Shown: positions 26,367 to 37,930, counted from the stretch's first letter. The stretch: 64,000 nucleotides of DNA from Dermacentor variabilis (GCF_050947875.1 NC_134569.1:190708067-190772066), one strand, 5' to 3'. The notes: generated by a model not told the origin, from the letters alone. Translations and numbers: made by a program.

Positions 26367-28686
26367 CCCGGAATCACAGGGCCCGGGTTCTTAATGTCAC
26401 CGTTTGCGGTGAGGTCACGGACCCACTCAGTAGGCCCGTAAGTGGCGAACAACCCCGCCGTCGCCCGCAGACGTCGCAGCAGGCCGGTTCAGGTGATCGT
26501 ATCATTGACACAGTTCAAGTGGCAGGCCGCAAGCCAACACCAGAGTCCGTTGCCATCGGCAAGGTCAGGGGAGCTTAGCCATGGGTGCATGACCTCCAAC
26601 AAGTCGCGCACTGGTTTGGACGACTCGCCAGTCAGGATGGAGATGGCGACGTCGCGGAGGGACGCACTGCTGGACGACATCTTTTGTGCTATCCTCTTCA
26701 GAGCTCCTTTGCCGTCGTGCTTCCTCTGGGCACGGGTCTTCACAGGTCCTGTTCGCTCAGGTAGGGACTCTGTGTGCTTGGCGTCTGTGTGCTTGGACTC
26801 TTGTTTCTTCCTGGACGCAGCCTTCTTGTCGGCTGAGAACAAGGGCCTCTTGCCAGCCTTCTGGAGGGAGTGGGTGTACGGCCGCAGGACCTTTTCCATA
26901 TCCTGCTGCTCCAACTCCACGATGTCGATGTCTTCTTGGAACAGTGGCGTGAACTTGTTGGACACCTCGACATTGTACGTCTTCAGGTCCACTCGGCCAC
27001 GCGGGTCACTCTTGGTCACCCTCACGTGCTGGAACGGCCCTGGTGCGGTGATCTTCTTGGACAACAGTCCCTTGTCTTCCATGGCCCCCAGGATCTTCCT
27101 CACCTCGTGGGGAACGCTCCAGTCGTCGGGGTACCGCAGGACGTCAATGCGATGCCGATCTTGAAGCAATCGCAGTACGCCGTGGGGTTAACCAGCGTGT
27201 GTCTTCTGGTGGCGGCGCTGAACATGCTGTGGTCGCACGGCACAGGGTCACAGTCAGGCACCTCCGAGTAGCCCGCCAACTCCGCGAAGATGGTCACGTC
27301 TGACTGCCCGTCTGCGTAGAACCTGTCGGACAACGAACTTGCATAGCTTGGACGGGGAGTGTGCAGCAGCTCGTCTCGGGGTTCATTCCAGTCGCCAGGT
27401 TGGCTGGCACGTGGCGTCGGGTCATCAACAACGAAGGGACGGATGTCCCTCTTCCGGATGTACTGCGGAGGACGAGCCCGGTAATAGGCGGGGGAGGGAT
27501 GTCTACCACGGGGCGCAAACCGCGCACTGCGACCGCCTCGTTTCGCACCGCGTTGTCTCTTGGGTGGGGCTTTGCCGGGGGTCTTGGGCTCAGGAGCGGC
27601 CGCCTTAGGTGCCTCTTCTTGCTTCGGAGCGTACAGGTCGGGATTGGCACTCAACATCTGCAGCTCATTCGACAGTTCAGGTGTCACAAACATGGCCGGG
27701 GCGAGCCAGTCCAAGATGGGACGAGGCATGTTGATAGCGGCCATCTGGACGGCAGCGGCCAAGGCACGTCTTCGCTTGTGGATTCTGACCACCGCCGCAT
27801 AAGGGTCGGCTTGGTCCAGGGCGATCGTTGGAGTCTCAGGAGCAGGGGCCTCTTTGCGGCTCGGCTCAGCAGCAACAGGCTCCTGTGGCGCCGGCAGGTC
27901 CTCCACGACGATGAGTATCTCAGGTTCTAGCGCTGCGGGATCCACTTCCTCTTTGGGCTCGGGGCAGGGCTCTTGTGCAAATATCTCAGGGTGGCCCTGC
28001 ACCTCCGTGATGTGTTGACGCATCATGGACTGGTGCCGCACAAACTCTTCGATGTTCTGAGTCAAGTCTTCAGGTAGTGGCAAGGGGATGGGCACCGACG
28101 TGTACTCAAACGTAGCACCGGCCAGGATGGGCAGACGTGGATCGTCAGGGCCCTCCACCGTTATGTCTTGCTCTTCGAGCGTTTCTGTCACTTTGGCCAG
28201 CGTGTAGGCCCACATACCGGAGTACGTTTCGTGAGACTTGTCGCGCTGCCGAGAGGTCAGAGCAATGATGTCACTCACCAGCCTGTCCACGTCTGGCCAC
28301 CGAGTCCGCCACCGCTTCTGTGGGTTGGGCATGCGTGTGCCACGCAGGCACAGGGCTTGGTGCCGTGGCTCATCTTCGCAGCGGCAGACATGGCGCAGAC
28401 CCGTCTTGTCAGTAGTTGAGTACTTGGCCTTGCTGCGGCTGCTCCATGTGGGCACATGACTAGATCTGTCGTCGTCGCCGACTCTGGGAACCTGTGGGGA
28501 CGGAGGCACAACTTCTGTGGAGTGCTCTTCACTGCGAGGCTGCTACGGGTCACCAGACGGGAAGTAGAATGGAGCGCCGGCCTGTGCTTGGGCAAGAGCT
28601 TCTTGCTCCGTGATGACAAACCCGCCAAAGAGGTAAGTTTCGTCGTCTTCGCCGCCTCCACTAGAGGGGCCTGGCCTGGCGTCCAT
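26367..28686 (-). pseudogene. Unassigned intronless coding remnant with 2A-like motif
   Basis: Read on the minus strand, an ATG at 28686 opens a frame that continues to about 27165. One TAG (28543-28545) interrupts it after 47 codons. A one-base frameshift near 27165 leads into a second frame (27169-26489), which ends in TGA (26489-26491) and stays open in the same frame past that stop to the array junction. The protein is acidic at the start, then Pro/Ala/Glu-rich, then strongly basic with Arg-Gly stretches at about 27470-27560, and later Lys-rich. The last recognisable residues are GDIKNPGP (26378-26401), close to the ribosome-skipping 2A consensus but one residue short between Asp and Asn. 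A 2A site at the end implies that a downstream protein has been lost. Candidates are an endogenised viral polyprotein fragment or an unusual retroelement ORF. I do not recognise the family. Confidence 0.5.
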
Positions 28687-28857
28687 GTCGTATATCACAA
28701 GCACAGTCACAAACTTGAAACATAACGTCGAAAGCGACTAGAAAGTTCACACAACACAACAATGTATATGTACAATATTTACAATGTTCCCGCCTTAAGC
28801 GAATTGGCCGGGAAATAGCCGGGGCTAGGGCGTTCTCTTCGTAACAAGAGGGATGAC
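28687..28857. other. Short junction region without a gene
   Basis: AT-rich sequence just upstream of the minus-strand remnant, possibly its 5' untranslated leader. It runs into the start of the LINE fragment. No boundary signal or target duplication is visible. Confidence 0.4.
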
Positions 28858-30014
28858 ATGATCACCCGGTTCTTCAGCAAGAGAGACAACACCAGTCCCT
28901 TGGTCAATGCCCTTCAAGAAGTCAACGGCCCTGTGCTGAGCATAATTGGCTATGACGGCTACGCACCACCTGTAAAAGTCGCTGAACCCACGAAGACAGC
29001 GTTGTACGTGCGACGGGGAACTACACACGTGCAATTAGACACGCAACCGTGGTGCAGCGCTACTCTTAGCGTTGTCGGATGCCGGTTAGAAGTCTTATCA
29101 CAACGTAGAATGCTCATCTTTTGCGTCTACGTGGTTCCCGAGAACGCAAGGAATAAGGCAACTTGGGCCCACTCGTTGATCTCACCTTCATCTCCCACTT
29201 TAAGAAGATTTACCCGCAAGACACCATATTGTTGTGCGGGGACATTAACGCTCAGCACATCGCCTGGGGATACAACAAATGCAGCCCGCGCGGTCGGCGC
29301 ATCATGCAAGATACCTCGGAGTACGGGCTGACACTCCTCAAAATGCCTCAAGGACACACGAGGCTGGGACAGACAGTTCACCAAGCAGATACATCACCAA
29401 ATCTTACCTGTAGTACTCGTTCGCAGCTTTTTCGATGGGAGATTCTGGACGATGGCATGGGGAGCGACCATTTTCCGATCCTCATACGCTTTCGCACAGG
29501 CCATGCCAATCCGGAGATGAAGTCACACGCCACTACACGGCTAAGCCACATAACACACTGGGACAAATACCGCGAGTTACTGCAGCAGCAGTCTCCAGCC
29601 AAGAACATTGACCATCTGGTATCACATGTGTACGTAGCGGAACGAAGAGTCACCAAACACTTACGGTTTCCCTCTGACCACCCAGAGCTTGATAGACATC
29701 TGCTCACCTTATGGAATAGAAGGCACCGGATACTTGCTCAGTACAGGCGGTCTGGTCGCACTGCTCACCAAAAAGCACGGTTGCGCAAAATACAGCGTTT
29801 GATCGAAGAATATACGACTATGCTCGCGTCAGACCGCTGGATGGGAATTTGCGAATCCATCAACGGGCAGACTCATATGTCCAAGGTTTGGGCCATCCTG
29901 CGCTCTCTTCTCGGGCAGCGCAAGACCAACAACGGCGCGGCTCGTGTGGCCCTCCGCGAAGGCACCAGCGAGGAAGTGATGATTCTTGTGTACATGCTCC
30001 ACAGGTGCGTTTGA
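28858..30014 (+). pseudogene. LINE endonuclease fragment (I/Jockey-like), frameshifted
   Basis: Two overlapping frames (28858-29331 and 29163-30014) form one apurinic endonuclease-type domain with a one-base frameshift near 29162. Visible motifs are LQEVNG (catalytic Glu region) at the start, CGDINAQH in the second frame (usually GDFNAKH), and GSDHFPIL (SDH catalytic block), followed by an Arg-rich linker. No reverse transcriptase motif follows. The copy lacks the extreme N terminus and everything after the linker, so it cannot move by itself. The family resembles arthropod I/Jockey-group LINEs that are common in ticks, but I cannot fix the clade by eye. Confidence 0.8.
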
Positions 30015-30220
30015 CACATGACGATGAATCATTTAGAACAACGCGTTTGTGCTCTTTGAGTCGTCGACTAAAGTTTGCCGTCTCACCCATTCAGCAGAAA
30101 TTGGAGTTTTCGAATTGAATCTCATAGATTAGCCCCGGAAATTTCTAAGCGACCATTTCGATTAAGCTGGTTGCGGAGCTTGTTCGATGGCACATGCGCA
30201 ACGCGTGACCGCGCATGTGC

Positions 30221-30221
<1 letters not shown>
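30015..30221. other. Gap between LINE fragment and TA tract
   Basis: No gene. It ends with a short hairpin, GGCACATGCGC facing GCGCATGTGCC at about 30189-30221, immediately before the TA microsatellite. Confidence 0.4.

Positions 30222-30271
<50 letters not shown>
30222..30271. repeat. (TA)n microsatellite, left of Gypsy element
   Basis: About 50 bp of almost pure TA directly abutting the 5' LTR. A similar tract begins exactly at the end of the 3' LTR, so the element appears to have inserted into a longer TA tract. Confidence 0.95.
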
Positions 30272-30274
<3 letters not shown>

Positions 30275-30410
30275 GACGAAGAAGGTCGGCAGGCTGAAAA
30301 GCCCCGTTGCCATCGCGTGGCTCGTACCCAGTTCGTTCGCTGGCTGCGCCCTGCGTGCTGTTGCCGCGTTGGTCGCTGCTTCTCTAAGACCCGAATAAAC
30401 CCCCTTTACA
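30272..30410 (+). repeat. 5' LTR of Gypsy element (139 bp)
   Basis: It starts TGTGACGAAGAAGG and ends CCCTTTACA, giving the usual TG...CA ends. It carries AATAAA at about 30394. It matches 35245-35368 with about four substitutions, but the 3' copy lacks about 15 bp close to its right end. The sequence just inside the LTR (ATTGGTGGAGCTGCTGGG) is where the tRNA primer site would lie. Confidence 0.85.
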
Positions 30411-30480
30411 ATTGGTGGAGCTGCTGGGTACAACCGGAATTCTGGAACTTCGCAACCGGACACTGCAGCCCGTCTTCATT

Positions 30481-31683
30481 ATGCCGGAAGAAGGACCACC
30501 GCAACCACAACCCGCTGCCCCAATGACTACCGTGGTCTGCCCCGGCCCGTTGCGTCAACGCGACCCACCCATCTTCAGCGGTACCGAAGACCATGACGTA
30601 GAAGACTGGCTCGCTGACTACGACCGGGTGAGCATCCACAACCACGGGGACGACACCAAAAAACTGAATTACGTATCGTTTTATTTGAGCGGCGTCGCCA
30701 GCAGTTGGCACCGCAACCATGAACGTGATCGCACGACGTGGCCAGCCTTCAAAACTAACGCGACGGTGGTATTCGGGCGCCCCGCCGTTCGCAAGCTTCG
30801 CGCCGAGCAACGTTTGCGCAGTCGTGCGCAACAGTGCGGGGAGACATTTACAAGTTATATAGAAGATGTTGTCGACCTCTGCAACCGCGTTGACGTCACA
30901 ATGGCTGATGCCGAGAAGATCCGCCATATCTTAAAAGGCATTGAGGACGACGCCTTCCAGATGCTGTTTGCGAAAAATCCGGCGACAGTCTCTGAACTCG
31001 TCAGTCTCTGCCAAAGCTTCGACGAACTCCGCAAACAACGCCTAGCCACCCGCCAATCTCCTCCTCAGGCGACTTCAATGTCGAGCTTGGCTGTTTCCCC
31101 GGATAACACGTCGCTACTGCTACAGATCAAGGAGTTCGTCCATGAAGAGGTGGCTCGTCAGCTTTCTCTGATTCCCCTCACACACGGCCAGTCGAATTCT
31201 CCGTTGGCGCCCACTCTCCAATCTGTCATCAAGGAGCAGGTAGCCGACCACATTCCACCTTCTTTCCAGCAGGCTCCAGTTGCCGCTCCCCTGACGTACG
31301 CCGACGTCGCTTCGAGGCCTGCACCACAGACCTACGGTCCCCTTCGCCCGCCTTTGCGCTCGCCCGTATCCGCTCCGGTCCGGCCACTGGTGCAGCATGC
31401 ACGACCTCAAGATTATTTGCGCACGGAAGATAATCGCCCGATTTTTTATTGTGGCCGTGCTGGACACGTAGCACGTCACTGTCGCCTCCTTACACCGAAC
31501 GTCCCCAACAATGTGCGTCCATATGCGCCACGTTTCCAACAACGCCGCAACTATTCGGACACCTTTGAATCTCCTCCTGTTGACGACACCGCATTCTCCG
31601 CCGCTCGCCGTTCACCTTCTCCTCGCCGCCGCTCGCTTTCCCCCATGCACCGGCTTCAGAGCCCTTTGCGCCAGGAAAACTAA
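30481..31683 (+). CDS. gag: Gypsy gag (400 aa), zinc knuckle degenerate
   Basis: Structural polyprotein that would assemble the retrotransposon particle around its RNA. I chose the ATG at 30481 (MPEEGPP); the frame is open upstream to the edge of the LTR without another ATG. The N-terminal half contains a retrotransposon-gag fold signature (about residues 35-165, with WLADYD and WHRNHE). The tail is Pro/Arg/Ser-rich. Near residues 320-333 there is one zinc knuckle, [13 protein letters not shown], in which the first Cys of the CX2CX4HX4C pattern is missing, apparently through loss of one codon. RNA binding is therefore probably impaired. Pol continues in the -1 frame at the gag stop (TAA at 31681), which suggests programmed -1 frameshifting near GGAAAAC, although that heptamer is not a standard slippery site. 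Confidence 0.85.
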   Translation: MPEEGPPQPQPAAPMTTVVCPGPLRQRDPPIFSGTEDHDVEDWLADYDRVSIHNHGDDTKKLNYVSFYLSGVASSWHRNHERDRTTWPAFKTNATVVFGRPAVRKLRAEQRLRSRAQQCGETFTSYIEDVVDLCNRVDVTMADAEKIRHILKGIEDDAFQMLFAKNPATVSELVSLCQSFDELRKQRLATRQSPPQATSMSSLAVSPDNTSLLLQIKEFVHEEVARQLSLIPLTHGQSNSPLAPTLQSVIKEQVADHIPPSFQQAPVAAPLTYADVASRPAPQTYGPLRPPLRSPVSAPVRPLVQHARPQDYLRTEDNRPIFYCGRAGHVARHCRLLTPNVPNNVRPYAPRFQQRRNYSDTFESPPVDDTAFSAARRSPSPRRRSLSPMHRLQSPLRQEN

Positions 31684-31712
31684 ATATCGCAGTTCAGGAG
31701 GCGAGAACTGCG

Positions 31713-34700
31713 GTGCCAGCGAAATGTATAAGGCCTCACACTTCCCCGAAGAACGTTATTGAAGTCGCAATAGAAGGAACATTCACGCTAGCACTTGTCG
31801 ACACCGGCGCTGCACTTTCAGCGATAGATGCCCGTATTTGCCGCAAGATAGGAAAAGTGACGACGGCGCTTTCTGGACTGTCTCTTCGAACTGCCAACGC
31901 GCAGCATGTCGAGCCATCCGGCGCCTGCACTGCTCGTGTCGTAATTCAGGACGTCCTCTATATCATAGAATTCATCGTGTTGCCATCATGTTCACTCGAC
32001 GTCATATTAGGTTGGGACTTTATCTCCACACATCATGCGATCATTGACTGCGCCCGCGCCGAAATCGAGCTGTTTCAGTTTTCGACTGATATTATCACTG
32101 ACCATAAGGACCATTGCCGCAAAATCTCTGTTTCAGAAGACACCGTTATACCTGCCTGGTCTTCCACCCTTGTCAGCATCTCCTGTGACTATGTTGATGA
32201 CGGCACAGTACTCTTCGCTCCGTCTGAACTCATAGTTCGCCGCCGTTCACTACCACTGCCGTTCGCCGTCCTCGAGTTCCAAGCTGGTGCCTCTCTCATG
32301 TGCGTCTCCAACCCGTCGGCTGAACCAATTACTTTACGGCGCCGTGAAAGCCTTGGCAGAGTAGAGCCACTGACCTCATCTTCAATATTTGACACGATGG
32401 ACGACTCCACTTATATTGCTGCTCTCGAGGCATCGCGTCCACAGTCACTACCGCGTTCCTTTACGCCAGCTATTGCCAGTGACCTTACGACGAAGCAGCG
32501 GGACGAACTTCTTGGCTTGCTCCAAGGCTTCTCTTCCTCCTTTGATTGCCAAGCAACATCACTCGGCCGCACAACGACTGTTTCGCACACTATCGACACT
32601 GGGAGCCATGCACCAATTCGACAGCGTCCCTACCGAGTATCGGCGACTGAAAGACGCTTTATCAATGACCAGGTGAACGATATGCTCACTCGCGGTGTCA
32701 TGCAGCCTTCTAGTAGTCCTTGGGCATCACCAGTCGTCCTAGTTAAAAAGAAAGACGGCACCATACTATTTTGCGTCGATTATCGAAGGCTTAACAAGAT
32801 TACCCGGAAGCATGTATACCCGTTACCACGATATGACGACGCACTTGACTGTTTGCAAGGAGCGGAGTTTTTTTCCTCCTTAGATCTCCGCTCTGGCTAC
32901 TGGCAGGTGCCCATGGCTGACGCTGGCTGTTCTAAAACCGCGTTTGTAACACCAGATGGCTTGTATGAATTCACTGTGATGCCGTTCGGTCTGTGCAATG
33001 CGCCCGCCACCTTCGAACGCATGATGGACGGCATCCTACGTGGCCTGAAGTGGCATACTTGCCTCTGCTACCTCGACGACGTTGTCGTCTTTTCCCCTGA
33101 TTTTCCGACCCATCTTCGGCGTTTACATCAAGTTTTGACCTGTCTCCGGAATGCTGGTCTCCAGCTTAACTTAAGAAAGTGCCGATTTGCAGCTCGAAAA
33201 CTGACTATATTAGGCCACGTTGTCTCCAAAGAAGGCATTATTCCTGATCCTGATAAACTTCGCGCCGTATCCGAATTTCCGAAGCCCACTAACTTGAAAG
33301 CACTACGCAGCTTCATTGGCCTATGCTCTTATTTTCGACGTTTCGTTCGCAATTTTGCTACAGTGATCGCACCACTTAACCAACTTCTTCAAGGCGACAA
33401 TGAACTTTCTGCTTGGTCGGAAGCCTCTGATGATGCCTTTACGACTCTTCGTCACCTCCTCACGTCTCCGCCAGTCTTGCGCCATTTTGATCCAAGCGCA
33501 CTTACAGAACTTCACACTGACGCCAGTGGTGTCGGCCTTGGTGCCGTGCTCGCACAACGCAAGAACACTATTGCCGAATACGTAGTCGCTTATGCTAGTC
33601 GTGCCCTCACGAAACCTGAGGCCAATTACTCAGTCACAGAAAAAGAGTGCCTGGCTATCGTATGGGCTCTTCAAAAATTTCGTCCATATCTCTACGGTCG
33701 ACGCTTTGACGTGGTGACGGATCATCACGCTCTTTGCTGGTTGTCCAACCTAAAAGACCCGTCGGGCCGCCTCGCTCGGTGGGCCCTCCGAATCCAGGAA
33801 TACGATATCCGTGTCGTCTATCGTTCTGGACGCAAACACTCTGACGCCGACGCCCTCTCGCGCTCCCCAGTTACTTCAGACAGCAGCACTTCTATTTATA
33901 CACATGACATCTCACCACTTGACATCCTGGACATGGCATCGGAGCAACAAAAAGACCCATGGATTGTCATGATATTCGACTTTTTGTCAAATCCTCCGGA
34001 AACTTCGGCACCTCGAGCGTTACGCCGACAGGCACAGCATTTCACAATCCGCGACGGACTTTTATACCGCCGTAACTACCACAATGACGGCCGCAAATGG
34101 CTCTTAGTAGTGCCTCGCCACCTACGACAAGATTTATGCTCCGCTTTTCATTCGGACCCGCAGTGTGGTCACGGCGGAGCGTCAAAAACCTACACACGGC
34201 TTCGCCTACGATATTATTGGCGAGGGATGTACACCTTCGTCCACAAATACGTGCGCTCCTGCATTGCCTGCCAGCGACGCAAATGTGTCCCGCATCTCTC
34301 CACCGCACCTCTCCAACCACTTCCCTGCCCAGCTCAGCCATTCGACCGCGTCGGCATTGATATATGCGGGCCTCTTCCATCTACTGGCGCTGGCAACCGA
34401 TGGATTGTTGTGGCCGTAGATTATTCGACACGGTATGCTGAAACCGCCGCCTTGCCTGCTGCATCAGCAAAAGACATCGCCTCGTTCATACTAAACTTCG
34501 TTCTCCGCCATGGCGCCCCTCGTGAACTGCTGAGCGATCGGGGCCGCGTATTCCTCTCGGACGTCCTGCAGTCACTCCTATCTGAATGCCAAATTATTCA
34601 CCGCACTACTACTGCTTATCATCCACAGACCAATGGCTTAACAGGACGATTCAACAGAACTCTTGGTGACATGCTATCCACGTATGTTCCATCTGACCAC

Positions 34701-35207
34701 TCCAACTGGGATCTTGTACTTCCATTCGTCACTTACGCATACAACACTGCCTCTCAAGCCACTACTGGATTCTCGCCATTCTTTCTGCTTTACGGCCGTC
34801 ATCCCTCCAGCACCATTGATACTGTTCTCCCGTACCGGCCGGACCCTGCTGCATGCTCACCTGTTTCTGCGATTGCTCAGCACGACGAGAAATGTCGACA
34901 ACTGGCCCGTTCTTTGACGTCTGCTCAACAGTGCCGCCAAAAAGAGCGCCATGACCTCAATCCTCCCCCTCACCCCTTCCCCGTCGACTCACTCGTGTGG
35001 CTTTGGGTCCCGCCTGTTGCTGCTCCTGGCCTTTCGTCCAAGCTCCTCCCGAAGTACCACGGGCCCTACCGCGTGGTTGCACAAACATCACCAGTGAATT
35101 ACGTGGTCGAACCCGTATCGCCATCTCCCGATTTCCGTCGACGAGGGCGAGAGACTGTGCACATTGACCGGCTGAAGCAGTACTACGATCCGCCCACCTC
35201 TTCCTAG
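31713..35207 (+). CDS. pol: Gypsy pol polyprotein (PR-RT-RNaseH-IN)
   Basis: A frame of 1164 codons without internal stops; its open region begins before the gag stop, in the -1 frame. Numbering from 31713, the protease active site DTGA is at residues 30-33. Reverse transcriptase is centred on YLDD at 453-456, with the preceding [12 protein letters not shown] block also intact. RNase H shows TDASG near 602-606 and the later TDHHAL block. Integrase has an HHCC finger (ending SCIACQRR), then D-D blocks at GIDICGP and LLSDRG. In the third catalytic block the usual Glu is replaced by Gly ([10 protein letters not shown], residue 978, codon GGA), which should abolish integration. The C-terminal region resembles a Gypsy GPY/F-type module. 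The element looks young but inactive. Confidence 0.93.
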   Translation: MPAKCIRPHTSPKNVIEVAIEGTFTLALVDTGAALSAIDARICRKIGKVTTALSGLSLRTANAQHVEPSGACTARVVIQDVLYIIEFIVLPSCSLDVILGWDFISTHHAIIDCARAEIELFQFSTDIITDHKDHCRKISVSEDTVIPAWSSTLVSISCDYVDDGTVLFAPSELIVRRRSLPLPFAVLEFQAGASLMCVSNPSAEPITLRRRESLGRVEPLTSSSIFDTMDDSTYIAALEASRPQSLPRSFTPAIASDLTTKQRDELLGLLQGFSSSFDCQATSLGRTTTVSHTIDTGSHAPIRQRPYRVSATERRFINDQVNDMLTRGVMQPSSSPWASPVVLVKKKDGTILFCVDYRRLNKITRKHVYPLPRYDDALDCLQGAEFFSSLDLRSGYWQVPMADAGCSKTAFVTPDGLYEFTVMPFGLCNAPATFERMMDGILRGLKWHTCLCYLDDVVVFSPDFPTHLRRLHQVLTCLRNAGLQLNLRKCRFAARKLTILGHVVSKEGIIPDPDKLRAVSEFPKPTNLKALRSFIGLCSYFRRFVRNFATVIAPLNQLLQGDNELSAWSEASDDAFTTLRHLLTSPPVLRHFDPSALTELHTDASGVGLGAVLAQRKNTIAEYVVAYASRALTKPEANYSVTEKECLAIVWALQKFRPYLYGRRFDVVTDHHALCWLSNLKDPSGRLARWALRIQEYDIRVVYRSGRKHSDADALSRSPVTSDSSTSIYTHDISPLDILDMASEQQKDPWIVMIFDFLSNPPETSAPRALRRQAQHFTIRDGLLYRRNYHNDGRKWLLVVPRHLRQDLCSAFHSDPQCGHGGASKTYTRLRLRYYWRGMYTFVHKYVRSCIACQRRKCVPHLSTAPLQPLPCPAQPFDRVGIDICGPLPSTGAGNRWIVVAVDYSTRYAETAALPAASAKDIASFILNFVLRHGAPRELLSDRGRVFLSDVLQSLLSECQIIHRTTTAYHPQTNGLTGRFNRTLGDMLSTYVPSDHSNWDLVLPFVTYAYNTASQATTGFSPFFLLYGRHPSSTIDTVLPYRPDPAACSPVSAIAQHDEKCRQLARSLTSAQQCRQKERHDLNPPPHPFPVDSLVWLWVPPVAAPGLSSKLLPKYHGPYRVVAQTSPVNYVVEPVSPSPDFRRRGRETVHIDRLKQYYDPPTSS

Positions 35208-35244
35208 GTCGCCAGGATGGCTACTCTTCAATTCCGGGGGTGAT

Positions 35245-35365
35245 TGTGACGAAGAAGATCGGCAGGCTGAAAAGCCCCGTTGCCATCGCGTGGCTCGTAC
35301 CCAGTTCGTTCGCTGGCTGCGCCCTACCTGCTGTTGCCGCGTTGGTCGCTGCTTCTCTACGACCT

Positions 35366-35368
<3 letters not shown>
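35245..35368 (+). repeat. 3' LTR of Gypsy element (124 bp, deleted)
   Basis: It starts TGTGACGAAGAAGATCGG, like the 5' LTR, and ends CGACCTACA. Relative to the 5' LTR it lacks about 15 bp that include the AATAAA signal, and it differs at about four other positions (roughly 3%). A (TA)n tract follows with no spacer. Confidence 0.85.

Positions 35369-35428
<60 letters not shown>
35369..35428. repeat. (TA)n microsatellite, right of Gypsy element
   Basis: About 60 bp of pure AT dinucleotides directly after the 3' LTR, the counterpart of the tract at 30222-30271. Confidence 0.95.
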
Positions 35429-35432
<4 letters not shown>

Positions 35433-37264
35433 GAAAAAGCAACCAAGACATATTTCCTCGCATGTTAAAACGACATATACTTTTGTTTAATGCGTTCTGC
35501 CATACAGACTGACACATGTCATATCACAAGAGGAAGTTAATCGCTAAAAGATGCTTGTGAAGCAAGCGAGTTAACATGCGACCATGAAAGTTATATCTTT
35601 GCCATATGGAACACACTTCAAAAATGAATTTTTACAAATATTCAGAGGTATGAAACAGGCAGCCTCATTAGGATTTATTCCTTGGTAAGGGTATATGTAT
35701 ACACTTACGAGCATGTTCAATAGAAAAATGTGTGGATTTCTGCGCGCTTGGATTACGAGCTCTTTTTGACAAGAAGGCGCTGCTCTATTGCAGATTGTGC
35801 TTCCAGAATTGTGTTCTTGCTCTGAAATATCTGCTGACGATTTTCCATTCATTAAGTGCATCTTCAAAATTCCGAATTTCTTAACTATTCTTTCATGAAC
35901 GCAACAGCATTTTCTGTCTCGTTTTATACTGTGAGTATGCAAGTAAATTACAGCAAATTCAAGAAGACGTGCCTTCGTTTGACCACACAAAGAAGGTGCA
36001 GTATGTGAGCATATCTATACACGTGTTTAAGAATACATGTTGGCAAGCCGAAAAATGAGAGGTAAGGGTCACATTGTCAGAAAGTGCTCCATGGCCAAAA
36101 ACATATACCAACAGTTGCAACAAGTCGGAATACTGCGCATATAGGTTTCAGCAAAAACATTTAAGAATGTGGACCCTTAACAACTCGGTTCGAAAACTTA
36201 GTCACCACAGACTTTGGTGTCGCCAGGACAAAGGCCATAAATAATTGCTCAAGCACACCAAGGGCGTTAAATGCTTTGCGGTCCTACTGTAGATTGAACA
36301 ACCTGCTTGTGCACATTATTGCCGCAAGTCCCTCTACTGCATTCATTACGGAAAAACGCTTCTCTCGGTGGACCATCAAGAGAAACTACACATTCTGAAG
36401 GGAATAACCAGTGAATGACGCACAGGTTGTGGCTGGAATGTCATCCTGCATTACAAAAAATAAAAACAGCTTTTTGTGCATGAGACTTGACAGCATGCAT
36501 GTGCTTAATGGATATGTTGCATACGCAGAAAATGTACTCTTATAAACATGACTGGATCCAAAATGATTCAAATAAAACTTAAACCACAAGAACTTACCTG
36601 ACGATCACTCTGGAGCAAATGGGAGCCATTATTGCCAAAAACTCTACACGCGGTCACGATACGAAGTATAATTACAGAGACGATTGCTTGCTGCATGTAC
36701 CTTCGGCAATCACATTAGCACGGGTGCATTCGCGCCAAAGAATACGGCTAGTGGCCAGGAAAAGGAGACAGTCACTTTTGTTGATTATTTTCATGCACAA
36801 GACAAATATCGGCGACATTCACTACTACTCGGCTATAAGAGCTACACCTATTTTGCCTAATAATAATAAAGCTTGCAAAGCAACATAGATGCCCAACACC
36901 GAATGCTTCGAATAGGTAATACCTACCACATTAAGTATCTCCTAGTGCATTTATAGACGAAATATAAAATTGTTTTCAAGTCGCCTCTTCATTTCATGCC
37001 CGTCGTTTACTGTTAAGAAATTCTGAATATCTTCTATATATATATATCTGACATTATGTGCATATTATGTCAAAACACTATTCGTATTGTGCATCATGCT
37101 CCTTGGATGCTAGGTAGTATTTTTCTTGCTTTTTGTTTGCTTACAAACATTGATATGGATTACTGAATGTTTTGTCCACTCATTCTCTGGAATAATGTTC
37201 CTTCAGATTTCAGGCAACAGCATCCAGTGCTACGAATGGCAGGACGCCTGTAATGCAAAACAGG

Positions 37265-37266
<2 letters not shown>
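35429..37266. other. AT-rich region without recognisable gene
   Basis: Only short frames on both strands, the longest a 139-codon minus-strand frame (35571-35990) with no domain that I can recognise. I see no clear repeat boundaries. Confidence 0.4.

Positions 37267-37309
<43 letters not shown>
37267..37309. repeat. (TA)n microsatellite
   Basis: About 43 bp of alternating TA, followed by AAGAAAAGG. Confidence 0.95.
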
Positions 37310-37312
<3 letters not shown>

Positions 37313-37329
37313 AAAAGGAACTGAAGGGC

Positions 37330-37680
37330 TATATGTTTATTAGGTATTTTATAAGCCAGCTCTCAATGATGCTAAGTACCAGCATAGGCAAATTTATCTC
37401 TTATTTGAATCAAATCATAATGGAAATGAAAGTGGATGAACAAATGGCTGCCGATGGGATACAAACGAACATCGCATTACCTATGCGATGCTCTTACCGA
37501 TTAAGCTACCGCGGCGCCGTTTTCCCATCCACTTTCTGAGGATTATGTTTATTGACCACAAGTAACATAGGGAGAGTGCCACCACTCATGACCTTTAGGG
37601 TTGATGTGGAACATCATTTCAGGCGCAGGCGTTACACCTACGCGATATTTTTGAGTGAAGGCTACTGGTCATTAAACCCA
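37330..37680 (-). repeat. Decayed tRNA-derived SINE, minus strand
   Basis: The minus strand of about 37450-37516 reads as a tRNA-like head beginning GGCGCCGCGGTAGCTTAATC, with an A box. The flanking body (GGAAATGAAAGTGG on one side, GATGTGGAACATC on the other) is shared with the copy at 41140-41440. The B box is degenerate. Confidence 0.6.
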
Positions 37681-37739
37681 CACTTGCCGCCTTAAGGCCT
37701 CAAAGATGAAATTGGAGATCCTCACTGTGAAAAAATACC

Positions 37740-37930
37740 GTAGAAAGTACACTGATATCAAGCCAACGACGACACAAGGGACATTATAGGTGAAATTACT
37801 TGTACTTCTGAATTGAAATAAAATAAATAAATAAATGGAAATAGGAGTGGTTGAAGAAACTGTGCGCAGGTGCATTACGGAAGTTGGATATGAACCCACC
37901 TGTGGGTTGTTTTTCCATCAAACGGTTTTT
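37740..37930 (-). repeat. SINE fragment of the same family
   Basis: It shares the block GACACAAGGGACATTATAGG, then GAAATTACTTGT and a GGAAATAGGAGTGG stretch, with the copy at 41140-41230. The tRNA-like head is largely lost. Confidence 0.5.

Larger units (their letters stand above)
30272..35368 (+). mobile_element. Gypsy-class (Ty3/metavirid) LTR retrotransposon
   Basis: Nearly full-length element of 5.1 kb with short LTRs, gag, then pol in the order protease, reverse transcriptase, RNase H, integrase, which defines the Gypsy order. No env-like frame follows pol. A G-rich tract (CCGGGGGTGAT) precedes the 3' LTR as a polypurine-like primer site. Both LTRs abut (TA)n, so a target duplication of any even length within the tract cannot be resolved. 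Confidence 0.9.

Noticed and set aside
27361..27930. Plus-strand 189-aa ORF and other frames over 26440-28460
   Set aside because: They are shadows of the GC-rich minus-strand coding remnant, which has the longer and more coherent reading.
30221..30463. ORFs with long alternating Tyr-Ile runs
   Set aside because: They are translations of (TA)n tracts and LTR sequence.
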